A DNA stretch of 64,000 bases from Prostheceraeus crozeri (GCA_907163375.1 CAJQUW010011313.1:134501-198500), one strand, 5' to 3'; numbered from the stretch's first letter, positions 39,020 to 50,944 are shown. Numbers and translations: made by a program. Notes: generated from the sequence alone by a model not told the origin.

Positions 39020-39125
39020 CCTATAGTTGGGGTGCACTGAATAATGATTTTGATATTCGGCCGAATGGCGAATACCTGAGGAATGCTATTATTCGGCCGA
39101 ATATTCGGTGCACTCCAACTATAGT
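39020..39125. mobile_element. 106-bp palindromic mini-element
   Basis: Both ends read inward as CTATAGTTGG(G/A)GTGCAC(T/C)GAATA. The inner part holds two copies of ATTCGGCCGAAT in opposite halves. It looks like a minimal TIR-TIR element made of little but its ends. The family is uncertain; the outer TA could be a TA target duplication. Confidence 0.6.
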
Positions 39126-39799
39126 ATGACTGATATTCAATCTTGGGGCTACTTCTATTTAAAGAGGTTCAGTACATGGGATTCCCTCTTATATTGAATG
39201 AGAAGTCGGTAATTTACATTTGTTGTGTGAGCATCCTGGAATAAGTACCTGTAATAATTATCATTGACTACATTTGTAGTGATTCCAAAACAGGTGGGAT
39301 CCTTATATTCTGCCCAAGCACTTTCGCAATGCTACAGGGAATGACATACACGCTCTTGTTGTTATAATTGTATGTCATTATCATGATAGTATGCTTAGGC
39401 TCCATACCAAATTTGAAATGAAAATTGAAGCTTTTTGGGATCATTCAAACATAAGAATAATGTCGATTCCATCATCACTATTCCTAATAATTTAATATTA
39501 CCGGCAATTGTCCTTACACAACACAAATTCAAATTAAACTATAGACATTATAAAGCGCTCGGTAGTCTACTTTTTCTTCTCACGAACCTTCTACAAGGAC
39601 CCATTATAAACGACAGTTAACCAAAGACTTTACTTGAGTTATTCTTGCATTTTTTTAACATCCTTGATACTTCTTATTATCAGAAATTGTACAACTTGCT
39701 GGATTTCTTACAAACAACTAATTCCTTAAAAAAAGATAGTGCATCTTTCTAGACATAAATCCTGAAATAACAAATGCTATGTGATACAGAAAATATAAA

Positions 39800-40252
39800 A
39801 GAGAGCCAAAGTAACGCGGTGCCCTAGCCAGAACCAGTTCATGCCTGCCAATCTCCGCAATATTTAAAGATAGAAGTGCTCCGGGATGGTGGCGCATTAA
39901 GGCGATTGACATTTTATTCTTTATGGCCTCCCGTGCTTCAGAAAAGGTCGCTGAGGTTCGTGTGGAGAGTCTGGAAGCAATCCGAGAGAATGTGTTTAAG
40001 GCTCCTTCTCCCCATGATCCGTAGGCTGTAGCCGCCATCTGAATACATGCCCAACCAAGTTTCTCACATTTGGTGTCGTTGGAGGCATGTGATCTTTTTT
40101 TCAGCCGCCATCAAAGGTGACCCTTCCGTTGTGCTCGCTCCTGATTCAGAGCTGTTGAGCGGATGCACAGCAGTCAGGTCAACTGTCGCTGGACGACCAA
40201 GACTTGTATTATGATTCTTGCATGTAAAATAGACGAGTACATGAACATGCAA
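39800..40252 (-). mobile_element. Retroelement C-terminal fragment (restriction-like endonuclease type tail)
   Basis: On the minus strand, LGRPATVDLTAVHPLNSSES and MAAEKK are followed in a second frame by TKCEKLGWACIQMAATAYGS, WGEGALNTFSRIASRLSTRT and MSIALMRHHPGALLSLN. This block order (VD.TV..PLN, AAE.K, C..LGW, YG.WG.EA...RLA.R) is familiar from the C-termini of many animal reverse-transcriptase proteins. It is broken and lacks any RT domain. The exact family is unsure. Confidence 0.55.
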
Positions 40253-40498
40253 GCTACTAGGGAATCAACTCTTTCAAGTGAAGTAGAATGCAAAATTATG
40301 TTACATGATAATTGTAGGGTATTTTGATTGCACTGCGTAGATTGAGCGTTAAAAATATCAAATCCTAGTAAAATGATTGCAAACTGGCATAGAATATCTC
40401 GCAAACTGAAAGTGTATAGAGCACTGTCTGTTACCCATAAATTAATTGGTACTCTGCAACTCAGCGCAGTGATGGACCGCTCCGCTTAGATGATAAGT

Positions 40499-40985
40499 CA
40501 GGGGTTCCCAACCTGGGATACGCGTTCCCCTTGATAATGCGCGAAGGAATTTTGAGTGGTAGGCAGAACATTGGAGATTTATTATAATTCAATTTTTCAT
40601 TACTTTCCTGCTCATGGGTCAGTTGAACTGTTTAACTTTGTGCGCCGATGCTAATTAGCGACCACCAACTCGACCCCAACCACATACTTATATGAATCCG
40701 GATTCTCCACCATAGTAATGATTAAAAGCAGACAAAGAGCTTGTTTGATGTTAGAACATAGCTTTCGCTGCGCTTGTGTTGTTACACAAGCGCGCATCAG
40801 TTACGCCTAGTTAAATTTTTGTGTTATTCAATTACGAATTTCGTATATTTCTAACGGTAATTAAATTTTAGTATGATTGAATTTTTGCTATTTTTTTTAT
40901 GTTAAGTGAGTGTACGCGGAAAAATGAAAAATCCTATGATTTTCTACTTCGGGGTGCGTAATATGAAAAGGTTGGGAACCCCTAT
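40499..40985. mobile_element. hAT-type MITE with 8-bp target duplication TGATAAGT
   Basis: The termini are CAGGGGTTCCCAACC at 40499 and its near-perfect inverted partner ending at 40985 (GGTTGGGAACCCCTA). The octamer TGATAAGT flanks both sides (40491-40498 and 40986-40993). The terminal sequence is a familiar hAT (Charlie-like) end. At 487 bp with no ORF, it is a non-autonomous copy and quite well preserved. Confidence 0.92.
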
Positions 40986-41205
40986 GATAAGTGAATGCAG
41001 CCCTTCGCACCAATATCAGTCTTCATTTATTTGTATTTGTTGTCAGATTCTAAGAATATGACAGATTGCGTAAATATTTTCATTACATATGTGATGATGT
41101 ACTTATGTGAAGTTGTCATATATTTTCGCTTGTTTTTTTATAGTCTTCAATTCCTCCGACGATAATTAATCGATAATCTTCTATTTCAGAGTATTTTGTG
41201 TACTC

Positions 41206-41538
41206 ATGGAGACCGCTGGAGAGCGAACTGTGGATGGGACATCAAAATCTACGGCTTCAAGCGCCAATTCATCGACTTCACGTCTGACAGTGACTCTGAA
41301 GTCATGGACAGGAGCAGCGTCTTGGCATTGGTGTGCTAGTGATGACAATTGTGGGATTTGTAGAATGCCATTTGATGCATGTTGTCCTGAGTGTAAACTG
41401 CCAGGTGACGACTGTCCTTTAGGACCAGGAAAATGTCGTCACTACTTTCATCTTCATTGTATAGTGAAATGGTTAGAGTCTCAACACAATCAACAATGTT
41501 GTCCAATGTGTCGACAGCCATGGAAGTTTTGTGAATAA
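41206..41538 (+). CDS. ANAPC11: ANAPC11 copy 1 (anaphase-promoting complex RING-H2 subunit)
   Basis: This 110-residue protein is the catalytic RING subunit of the anaphase-promoting complex, which recruits E2 enzymes to ubiquitinate mitotic substrates. A splice acceptor (ATTTCAG, AG 41188-41189) precedes the ATG at 41206, so a 5'UTR intron is expected. Residues 1-25 form a Ser/Thr-rich extension absent from the 84-residue human protein. The core is TVTLKSWTGAASWHWCASDD (28-47), then the ligands C49, C52, C60, C63, C70, C77, H79, H82, H84, C85, C99 and C102, all present, ending WKFCE. Unlike copy 2 and human, CPLVWGQC is CPLGPGKC here, replacing a conserved tryptophan next to the RING. The whole coding region is one exon. 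It is 7.3 kb upstream of a second copy on the same strand. Confidence 0.9.
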   Translation: METAGERTVDGTSKSTASSANSSTSRLTVTLKSWTGAASWHWCASDDNCGICRMPFDACCPECKLPGDDCPLGPGKCRHYFHLHCIVKWLESQHNQQCCPMCRQPWKFCE

Positions 41539-44500
41539 TTTACCTCAACTATTTTTATAAAGCTTTAATTTTCTATGAAGTCCTTTTATCTTTCAAAGCA
41601 TGTACTCCTCACGCAGGTAGCAATCGGTTTATAACAACAAGGAAGCATAAGAAGGCTTCGAAACACGCGTAGCGGGTATGTTTTCTATTATCATGTTAAA
41701 TTTCACACAAACAGAGGAACTGCAGGATCTTTTAAAGCGTTAGTTTGAAATGCGAGGGATGTTAATAACTATCCTGCGTGTATGCATACATTGTTTTAAT
41801 CGTCGCCCTATCAGATGATGTTTGAAATGATTCTATTAGGACCTTACTTTTTCAGCGAGACCGTATTTAACCGGCAGTGATCGCTTCGCCTCAAAATTCT
41901 TGCAGTATGTTTGCAATCTGCATGGGTACATGACTTCATATCCGGACTTTGCTCATAATGTTCGGCACTCATCCCATTAAGGTTTTAACAGCAAGGGGCG
42001 AAATATCAATGGCATCAAGCAGTCTGCGTTGTAGCTTTTCAATTCTTGGTTCTGAATAATCAAGGTGACTAGTACACTAATGAAGTACAGCTTTAAAACA
42101 GACAAAGACCAGAATGTCCAGTCAGTGTTGATTACCTGCGGATGCTTCGTTTCCAGTATGGCATGTTTGCAGCTACAAGACAGGTTGCTGCGCGATGGAA
42201 TCAGGCAGTAGATAGTGCGGACATCGAGTAGGAGAGCGGACTTGTTAACTATGTCGCGAATTTGATAGTTCGAGATTCTCACCAGTACTCACCGTGTAAC
42301 CGCATGATTTTCCTTATTGTCATTTTGTTGGCTCCACAGGAGAGTAGAGTCGACGTTGTAGATGGACAACAGGGCTGAAATATGACGGAGGTCGAAGATC
42401 AAGAAGCTGTCATGGAATGAATCCTGTCATAAAGGAAATAACCTAATTTGGAAGCCAGGCTTCGGTCTTTAAATCAGGTTTTGCCACTCAACGAACTTTA
42501 AAAGAGTGCATTTAATTTAAAGAAAATGCTGTGTAGACGCGTATGTTTCGTGAAGCATTTTTGACATAGGTTGCCATGAGATTGGTGCTCTCAGCTCTAC
42601 GCTGGCGAAGCTCATCTTGTCTTCTAGCAACAAGTCACAGCTATCAAACGTAGGGTAAAGGACCAACCAATATCTTATACCCAAACCAAAGCAGTTTACG
42701 AGAACGTCCCCCGCTCCGTAGATATCTCCCAAGTTACGAACAGGAAAGTCGCGGTGCTATTGACCCGCCTGAGATTCGGGCATCGCAGCAAGCAAGCAGT
42801 CTAAGCTAGCCTCCTGAACCCATCAGTTGACCCAATTTGCAGGTGTAGAGAAGGCCCGCAAGCGCTTCGAAGCATTTGACTTTGACAGCCACACGGTACC
42901 ACTCTCAACCTTTGGCCAACGCATCCCCGCAAAAGTGGTTGCGCTGGCCAAGCGCTCTCTTTTTTAGGGCACTTCGGGCGTGTACCTTAACATTACGAGT
43001 ACCATCAACAGCAACAAATCTAAGAGGATTTATCAACTCATGGGTGCATATTGCATCTACATTTTATTAAATCACATAATTCTCGTATGTTTTTGATATT
43101 TAAATCTATCGCGCCATTGATTTTGAAGCTATGTCACCATGAAAATCATGGATACTCATAGTAATCACTTTCTTTGGGGCAGCATTTCCTCACATGCAGC
43201 CGTTCATTTCACTCAAAGCTTTGACTAAACATTGTTTTTGTATGCAGAATCACTATTCTAGTGTTCATCTTCAGTCTTGACAAAGAGGCAGAAAAATTTG
43301 GCTAGTTTGATATTAATTTTTTATTAATAATTTTCGAACTCGCCTACATCACCCGTCGAGGGAGAAATTAGAAAATTCAGTGATAATAATTATTGAAACC
43401 AACATCCTAGCCCAAAATCATTGTAGCTCAACTAAAATCAAGCTTGATGGAAAAGGATGATCTATACACTGAATCTATACACCGAATGCCCCTTAACAGA
43501 TCAATGACAAAGAAGAAAAAATCGAAGAAAGAAAAGCGGGATGAAAATGGAATAAAACTAAATGGCTAATTAATTGTATAGCAGTATTGTAGTGAGAAAT
43601 ATACAGAGGTTGGCGCGCTCTGCGCTCCAGTGTGGCTGACCTAAGTGTGGACCGCGCTCCGGACTAAACTCATAAATGTCTCTTATAAGTAAGCGACTCT
43701 CTTGGTGAATCTGACTAAGGAGTTGTTGTTATTAAAAACTAAATGATTCGTTCTATGATATCGAATATCTTGAGTAATCAATGATCTCATCGGGTGATCG
43801 GGTGACAATATCTGATAGAGTATGAGCCTCCGTTATTCCAACCAGCACCATGTAATCTGCAGGTATAATCTGCTGATCATGTTGCGTAGTTAACCAAGCC
43901 GCAAGAAATGCGAGCCATGTTTTCAAAGTGTTCAAGGCAGAACAACGCATCCGGACTCTCGATAAACGTTTATTATCACAAAATTAAGTTACAGGTAAAA
44001 AAGACAGGGCCTTCGGCGTCGAGCGCCTTCCATCGGTCGATGTAAAGTGCACCTTTCTTTATCGCTTTCTCTCTCATTTCATCACATTCTCTAATAAAGG
44101 TCTTCATCATAGAATATTTGAGGCATCCTGCATCCGACAGCTTCACCTATTCAGTTAGTCTTCGACGAATGTAGAAGCAATCAAAAAAGTATTGCGACAT
44201 CTCATTTAGTGTCAGATGTCTTGTATTACGATCCTAAAACTCATATTGAAATCGTTTGTGGCAAATGTACCGGTACTGAAGGATTCAGCCGATGTCAAAA
44301 GAAATCATTATTCCATGACCGAATTATAGTGCTTTCCTGGGATGTTAATGTTAAGGTCGAAGCGTAAGGAAGGAGTGCAAATTGTTTCTTGCGCTCCGGA
44401 GCGGGGAGCGCACATGCCCCCATCTGGAAATAGAACTCATACTTGATCATGCTTGACTCATACACGGCGCTTTCTTTATCATTTTAATTTGTATGTGAAC

Positions 44501-46350
44501 CTCATTTTGCCGATTTGTAGCTTGATGCCCTGATGATGTATCAATAAACAATACGAAATCAAACGAAGGAAAGAACAACTCATAACTGCATAAGTAAGTA
44601 GGCTAATACCAGAAGCACTGAAAGCAAGGATGGTAGAATAGTGAATAGACAGATATTGGGAATGCAAAATGTACAATAAATAATTAGGAACTAATAACTA
44701 TATAACTCGTCGGGGTAAAAATGGAAATAGCGAAGAAGATGATAACATCAAAATCCAATGCAACATAATAGAAATGTAGAGACAAAATCTTTTCAATTGA
44801 TCACACTTCATGGATCTCAATGGAAGTTATTGGCGGCCGTCTTGACTGTTTCAATTCAACACCAACAGATGCTGAAAGCATCACCAAATGTTCCATAAAA
44901 GAGGAATCTCCTGAATTGATCTCTTTTGCTATCCGCCCAAATATTTTGTAAGAATCAAATTGAGCCGTATAGAACGAGAATCAGAAAATATGATTTCAAG
45001 CAGATATCCCAAATGCCATTAGATAGTCCTGAATTAGTGACAGAAACCGATCAAATCAAGTGGGATCGACCACATTTGAGGTTAACATATGTTTAAATTA
45101 TAATGTCACGCCAACCTTCAAGTATTGATCATCCCACTCGTGACTTATTCTTTTTCTGCAACTATTCGATAGTCATTTGTTTTTTGGGATCGAAGGTTGT
45201 TTCATTTGTGCAGGATTATGTTGTCAAATAGTATGTCCCTTGAAATGATTATCAAAACTTAAGAAACAAATTACTCTTGAATTCCAACGATTGTGTAATA
45301 TAATATCCTTTTCATTAGAACAGTTTTCTCCCTACTTTTTCTTTTGATCATGAATTCCTGGAGATTCTGAATTCTTGCTATTACTAGGAGGATAGAATTT
45401 TGCTTTATAATGCATTTCCATTTTCATCCCAAGGTACATCAAGTGCATATCTGAAGTTTGAAAAATGATGCCTTATAAGAATCTACGTAGAATTAAGGGT
45501 AGAATTTCTTTACTGACTTACTTCTTTCAACGAAATGAGATCATGTTTGAAGTTCGTGATAATAACTTTGCATTCGCTGAAGTTAGCACAATAACAATGT
45601 TCGAATCTATAACTTCTATCACTTTTGAATCTAAGCATTATATATAACATGCATGTGCTGGGTGTCTCAAAAACAGCGCAAGACTTTATTTGATCATTTA
45701 GACATGCGTTTTTTCTACAGTATAGCTCAAATTCGTGAATTTTATTTGGATTATTTGATTACAATTTCCAGGTGTAGCAATAAAATTTGATTAGCTAAGT
45801 AGGCAAGTACACGAGCACAAAATGTCAATACGCTTAATCAGTAAAATGTCGCATGATTGATGAAACAAGCAAGCAAAGACTCAAAGAAAGATTACGTAAC
45901 AGAATGTTCAATTAAAGAGATTGCTCAATTTTTTATCCTCGTCGTCAGTCAATCACTACAGAATCAAGTGTCTCAATTCATGGGATTGACGTTTTCTATG
46001 AATCGTGATCCCTCGCGGCATCTCGGCGTTTGCTGAGGGTGAAGCTGCTGCACGGCGTTCACACGGCGTCCAAACCGACCGCTTCAGATCTGGTGTGTGA
46101 GATGATCACTAGTTGGGATGTCTTCTAACGATGTCTGATCAAATGATGAACGATAAAAGGATGATTGTGATATAGAGATGATCTTGCGACTGTGTGTTGA
46201 GGTGTCTCAACCTTCTGCAAGATAAAGGTATCCATGGAACTTATTCTGTTTTATGGACTGCAATTGTGAAGCATGATGGCGTGGTTCTCTCATGTGTCCG
46301 CCGCCGGAAAATATAGGAAAGCTGCAAAGCCTGTAGAAAACCTGTAACAG
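41539..46350. other. Region between the ANAPC11 copies, no gene recognised
   Basis: No gene is seen. 43.6 and 44.39 kb share GCGCTCCGGA-type GC-rich bits in otherwise AT-rich DNA. GGGTGTCTCAAAAA at 45660 resembles a mariner-type end without a partner. The first exon and intron of copy 2 probably lie in 41.5-48.8 kb. Confidence 0.45.
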
Positions 46351-46359
46351 CCTTGTAAT

Positions 46360-46530
46360 ATGTCCTCTTGCGTACTAAGCAAGGAATTATGCAATAGAAA
46401 GAGAGCTGTATATGAAGTTAAATATCTACAGTGTGCCAAATTGTACGCTGCCAGCACTATCCAACCCCTCCATAACAGAAACAGCGATTATAGGACGCGA
46501 AATGCCTCGTCAATCTCCAAGCACCTCCAG
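46360..46530 (+). mobile_element. Penelope-type GIY-YIG fragment, degenerate
   Basis: The frame CNRKRAVYEVKYLQCAKLYA, ASTIQPLHNRNSDYRTR, SSISKHLQTGN follows the GIY-YIG pattern of Penelope-like elements (VY.I.C..C...Y.G.T..PLH.R...HR...S...H). The YIG glycine is replaced, so it is a fossil. It is only about 170 bp and stands alone. Confidence 0.5.
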
Positions 46531-47054
46531 ACAGGTAATGCAGAACAGCACATTTCAATTTCTATTATAACATGACGAAGACAATGCAGTTTGAGACTGA
46601 AAGAGTCAATGATGATATAGAGACCAAACACTAGTTCACTATCAACTCAAGAGAAAACGCTGAAAACTATCGATCTTTTATTTTTCTGAGATCGGTTGAT
46701 GCATCTTTAAATTATAGCATCACTTCTGATGGTTCCTATTTTAGCCGCCAGTGACTTTCATCGTTTCTTTGTCATGTAATCTGTTTGTTTCTGACTGGCC
46801 ACTTCTCTTTTAGTGGTTTGTCAGATAATATATGGCTGACTGTTCAGACCTTGTGGTTGGGACTGCCCTTCCAGTTCTGTTATCATTATCATTTTTTTAT
46901 CAAGTCTTCAAGTTTTTTGAAGAAAGTAATTATGGATATGCCCAGACTGCTGAGAATAACTCAATAACTAATTCCTCTGTAAAGTGAAAATTCCTGATTG
47001 ACCATGTTGTTTGATATGATGTTAGAAAGAATCGGGAATGTTTTGATATTAAAC

Positions 47055-47110
47055 GATTATAATTGATATTGTATACAAAATTTGTCGGTCAGCATCCACA
47101 GACCATCTTC
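47055..47110 (-). ncRNA. Degenerate hammerhead-like motif
   Basis: The minus strand reads CCTGAAGA, a GGTC/GACC stem around a 10-base loop, then CGACAAATTTTG where an intact hammerhead would have CGAAAC. This is the layout of Penelope-type terminal repeats but the core is damaged, so no activity is expected. No Penelope coding sequence on the same strand is nearby. Confidence 0.4.
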
Positions 47111-47119
47111 AGGTAAAAA

Positions 47120-48080
47120 AGAAATTCATTACAGGGTTAGTAGTACGCAAGGATGGATAGGCAAAATGATTTGACATCAATGAAATATTAAAATGAATGA
47201 TGATGAATTGGCAAATTGTAGCCCAGCACTGCCTGTCGCATATCATTATCATCATCATTCATCTTAATATATCAATCATACCTTGATTTTGAAGGCATCA
47301 ATGAGTCGTACAGCCGAGGCTACAATGTCGATTTCTACATCAATCAGCGGACACAAATGCCGTAGCTGGCATTATTGTCCACTGAATTACATTGAGTTAA
47401 AAACTGCGTTATTGTCCGGAAGAGGCACTCAGATTTTGTAGAGATATTGTAGATTTTGTTTACAATATCAAACATAATTGCGCTATTTCACCAGCCGGCA
47501 TTCTCAAGAGATGAAGTTTTTTTTCCTTTCTTTACGCAAAAATGCTGCTTACTGATAATGAACGTTTATTTACATATTATGGGATGTTTTTACTTCAAAC
47601 TTGAAGCATTTGTTCCCCTGAAGCAGACGGTGAAAGCCGATATTCGGCAGTGTTATTTCTAAAAGAAAATGCAGATAATATTACAGATAGCAGCTTTGGC
47701 TTTCATTTATTTCATTATGATGCTAGCATGAAAATGATGAAACTCAAAAAGCATGGATTGACAGTGGGATTATCATGATTTTTCTAGTCCAGTTCTTGTG
47801 TTGTTGTTGTTGTTTTCTACTCCAAAAAACTAATTAATGCAGCCACGTTGGCACATATATGTTATCATGATAGACAACAAGCAATTTTCGATTTTGACGA
47901 AGATCGCGAATGGATGAGTGTTAATTTATTGCTTACCTGTTGTCTTGTATGAATGTGCTAATGAATTGTTTTCTATCTTGACTACACGGTTCATGACCGT
48001 CTCCATTCTGTTGGAGTTCTATTTGCTTTGACAACGAAATAATAAAGCTTTGACAAAATCAGGATTTTCTGGAGCGCTGT
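47120..48080. other. Non-coding stretch
   Basis: No gene is recognised. A 22-base inverted repeat (ATATTAAAATGAATGATGATG at about 47188 with its complement ending near 47270) surrounds about 40 bases; it is low-complexity. Confidence 0.4.
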
Positions 48081-48084
48081 GATC

Positions 48085-48156
48085 TTTAATCCCGGTCTCG
48101 ACCTCTGGACCGAAAAATTGCTAGACCAAACTTTTAACCGCTGTGCCACGGAGACC
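48085..48156 (-). repeat. tRNA-derived SINE head, family 1
   Basis: The minus strand reads GGTCTCCGTGGCACAGCGGTTAA, an intact Pol III A box within a tRNA-like 5' half, followed by a B-box-like GGTCGAGACC about 45 bases on. The acceptor stem does not close, so it is not a working tRNA. A second copy lies at 61950-62014. Confidence 0.72.
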
Positions 48157-48249
48157 ACCTGGAAGTTTGTTGTATTATATTGAATGTCTAAAGAGAATGA
48201 TAGCTATTAAGTCGATGAAAGACACCAACATCCTTGATTCCCCGACCGC

Positions 48250-48330
48250 ACTCGCCTGACCCAGGAATCGAATTGAAGTCCGACCAGTGGAGATGATCTC
48301 GCACCTTCTTCGCTAGACCTCGTCGATGGT
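48250..48330 (-). repeat. tRNA-derived SINE head, family 2
   Basis: The minus strand reads GACGAGGTCTAGCGAAGAAGG (A-box-like), then about 35 bases later CAATTCGATTCCTGG, a good B box. It lies about 95 bases from the family 1 head in the same orientation. The two could be one composite SINE or two insertions. Confidence 0.55.
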
Positions 48331-48807
48331 ACAAAAGGAATACTACTGTAGTGAAGGCAGTAATCATCTCCAAGTGATGTCGACAGTTTGTTATCTTATA
48401 ACTGTTGTGGTCTGCATGGCTTGTTCAGTACTTGACCTAGCGATATTTTGGTACAGTGGTACCCCGATTAGTGTCATTGGAAGTCGGCTGGAAGAGCATC
48501 CGGACTACAAGTATTGCAAAGCTCCAGAAAAGTCTGACTATGTCAGCACCGCTCAAGCCGCCAGTATGGGGTTCATTTTTCATACTGTCGTATTACTAAA
48601 GATGCAAGATTTGTTTTTTTTATAGTTGTGCGTGACTGTGGTGTGACTGTACAAATGAATTGTTTGCGACGGTTAGTATTGTATTTTTGATTCGGTAGAT
48701 GACTGACTCCAGCCTGCTTACAAGTGTGCTACATAGGCTGGTTTGCGTTTAACTGCAAATGTTAAATGTACTTCTACATTCACACCTACGAAACTGTTAA
48801 TTTGCAG

Positions 48808-49203
48808 ACGAGTGCAGCGGACGAGACAGGGATTGTCACGGCAGAAACGAATTCCGGATCAGAACACGCGGATGATGAAAATTCTCCAATTGTCGACACA
48901 TGCTTCAGTCCTGTGACACCATGCGACGAGTCTACTGCATCTCCCCGCCTCTCCGTCACTCTCAAGTCTTGGACAGGAGCAGCTTCATGGCATTGGTGTG
49001 CCAATGATGACAATTGTGGCATTTGTCGAATGCCTTTCGATGCTTGTTGTCCTGACTGCAAATTACCCGGCGATGACTGCCCATTGGTTTGGGGACAATG
49101 TCGTCACTGTTATCACATCCACTGTATTGTGAAATGGTTAAGCTCTCAACCAGGGCAGCAGTGTTGTCCAATGTGTCGACAACAGTGGAAATTTCGTGAA
49201 TAA
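48808..49203 (+). CDS. ANAPC11: ANAPC11 copy 2, coding exon
   Basis: This exon encodes 131 residues ending in the full ANAPC11 RING-H2 core. The acceptor is AATTTGCAG (AG 48806-48807). The exon opens in phase 0 (TSAADETGIVTAE), so the start codon lies in an undetected upstream exon; alternatively the intronless frame would start further 5'. The first 50 residues are an acidic, Ser/Thr-rich extension not found in the human protein. The core reads SVTLKSWTGAASWHWCANDD, NCGICRMPFDACCPDCKLPG, DDCPLVWGQCRHCYHIHC, IVKWLSSQ, CCPMCRQQWKFRE, very close to human including CPLVWGQC. All twelve zinc ligands are present. This looks like the conserved copy, while copy 1 at 41.2 kb has diverged. Confidence 0.9.
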   Translation, partial: TSAADETGIVTAETNSGSEHADDENSPIVDTCFSPVTPCDESTASPRLSVTLKSWTGAASWHWCANDDNCGICRMPFDACCPDCKLPGDDCPLVWGQCRHCYHIHCIVKWLSSQPGQQCCPMCRQQWKFRE

Positions 49204-50944
49204 GGCATTTTTGTTGTTCTTTTACTTCTTCATATATTAATCTGTTTTTACTTCACTGACATAGTTTTTGCTTCTTACATTTTTCATGTACATCATTCTT
49301 ATTTGTTGTTCCAAATTAAGATCACAAATCAGCTTATCATATGAACAGTTTCACTTAGTTGTAGGTGATTGGATAGCTCCGTTACTTCAGAGCTGCTCCA
49401 CAGCACTGAGATGCAGAAGATGCAACGTCGAGACAGTTGATTCGCATGGGAGGGCACCATTGCTCTAATTATAGGTTGCTAATCCAAAAACCTAACTCCT
49501 ACAATGTTCTTAGGAAAACTTTCTTACATGCACTGGAATTCCACAGGAGAGTATTTTATTCTAATTCCTTGCTGCTGATGTTTTGGTAAAAACATACAGT
49601 GTGCATGCAGTTATGGTTTTTAAATGACGATGTTTTAACTGAGAAAATACTTCACGACGGAGAGCGAACACTGCATCAGTCATAAGATAACGTAGGCTTC
49701 GTACCTTAGGTGGGTTTGGGGAGTCGGTAGGAGGAGAAAATATTTTCATAATCAACGTATATGACGAAATTTGGTTATATATAAGAAATTCAATGTAAAA
49801 TAAGGAATGTGTTTCAGATCACCAATATCGATTTGGCTGTGATTCTCATTAGATATAAAATTTATGGGTACCGGAGAATAATGAGCTATTAGTAAATCCT
49901 ACAAAGAGTGTTTGTTTAATCTGACCTCGAATTATTCCAGAATGTGGGCGCCAGCTGTTTAGAAGATTACTCACCGCCTTTATTTGATTGCTATGTGAGA
50001 ATTTAGTCATTTAGTAATCTATGGGGCTTATGGTTTATCGCTTCATTTTTTTTCACATAGGTGTGGTGAGAGTTGCAAGACTGATTGATCCCTACCTCGT
50101 TCATATGTCTCCTTTTCCAGAGTGCAGCTGGAATGAGTAAAAGAGGCTACCATTCGAACATTTTCTTTTCGACTCATTTTTCTCTGATTATTCGATAGTT
50201 AGGAACAAGAACATTATCCGCATCTTGCAGCTTTTGATGAAAATTTCCAGCTTCATGATAAAGCAGTTTGAAAAATAATGTCAGACATTGATCAGTCTAA
50301 TTTTTAACAAAGGAGTATGAAGCATTGTATAAATGCAAAAGGGCATCTGTTACTTAAATGCACCATGCATTGATATCAAAAGCACATTCATTTTTGATCA
50401 GGCGATGCAGTTTTCATGATAGTGTGCGAATGCGCGATAATTCTGTCTTTCGTGAGGCAATTGATATTGGGTAGAAGAAAGCTGCGGAGAGAACATCCAA
50501 CTGATCTAAGCTAAATAATATGAAGATTCCTTAGAAGCAGCGATGTTGAGTTAACATCGAACTCTTGCAAGTTTAAAGCATCTGCTCTCCGAAATTGATG
50601 TAGTTTTTCTAAATTTCCTTCTATGTCTACTTTAAATAATCGGCGAAATGCACGATTTCAATCGTTTTTCTCCTCATCATGCCAAGCAGAAACTTTGTCT
50701 GACTACCGATTAGTGAAGCGACTGAAACCGATGGGCCTACTACTTGCCATCGAAAAAATGCTAGCATAAAGGGCTTTCTACAGTGATTCTCAACAGATAA
50801 ATTCAAAATGATTTCAGTTGATGAAAGCACATTTTTGCAGCATTTTCCAAACACTGCACTGATTCAGGTTTAAATGAGCTCGTTATCACTATATTCAGAG
50901 GATGTCTACTCCAATTTTTCATTCTTAATATTAAGTATGTAGGT
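49204..50944. other. 3' flank of ANAPC11 copy 2, no gene seen
   Basis: Nothing is recognised beyond the expected 3'UTR. Short ORFs have no visible similarity. Confidence 0.45.

Noticed and set aside
45660-46220. GGGTGTCTCAAAAA as a mariner-type terminus with GTGTCTCAA near 46200
   Set aside because: The second copy is in direct, not inverted, orientation and no transposase frame lies between.
47188-47270. 22-base inverted repeat
   Set aside because: Composed of GATGAT-type low-complexity sequence, so a chance pairing is likely.
48085-48156. Functional tRNA gene
   Set aside because: The A box is good but the acceptor stem does not pair and the sequence recurs as a repeat, so it is a SINE head.
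48326-48625. 99-codon ORF with a hydrophobic start, possible membrane protein
   Set aside because: It overlaps the SINE region and has no recognisable similarity or splice context.
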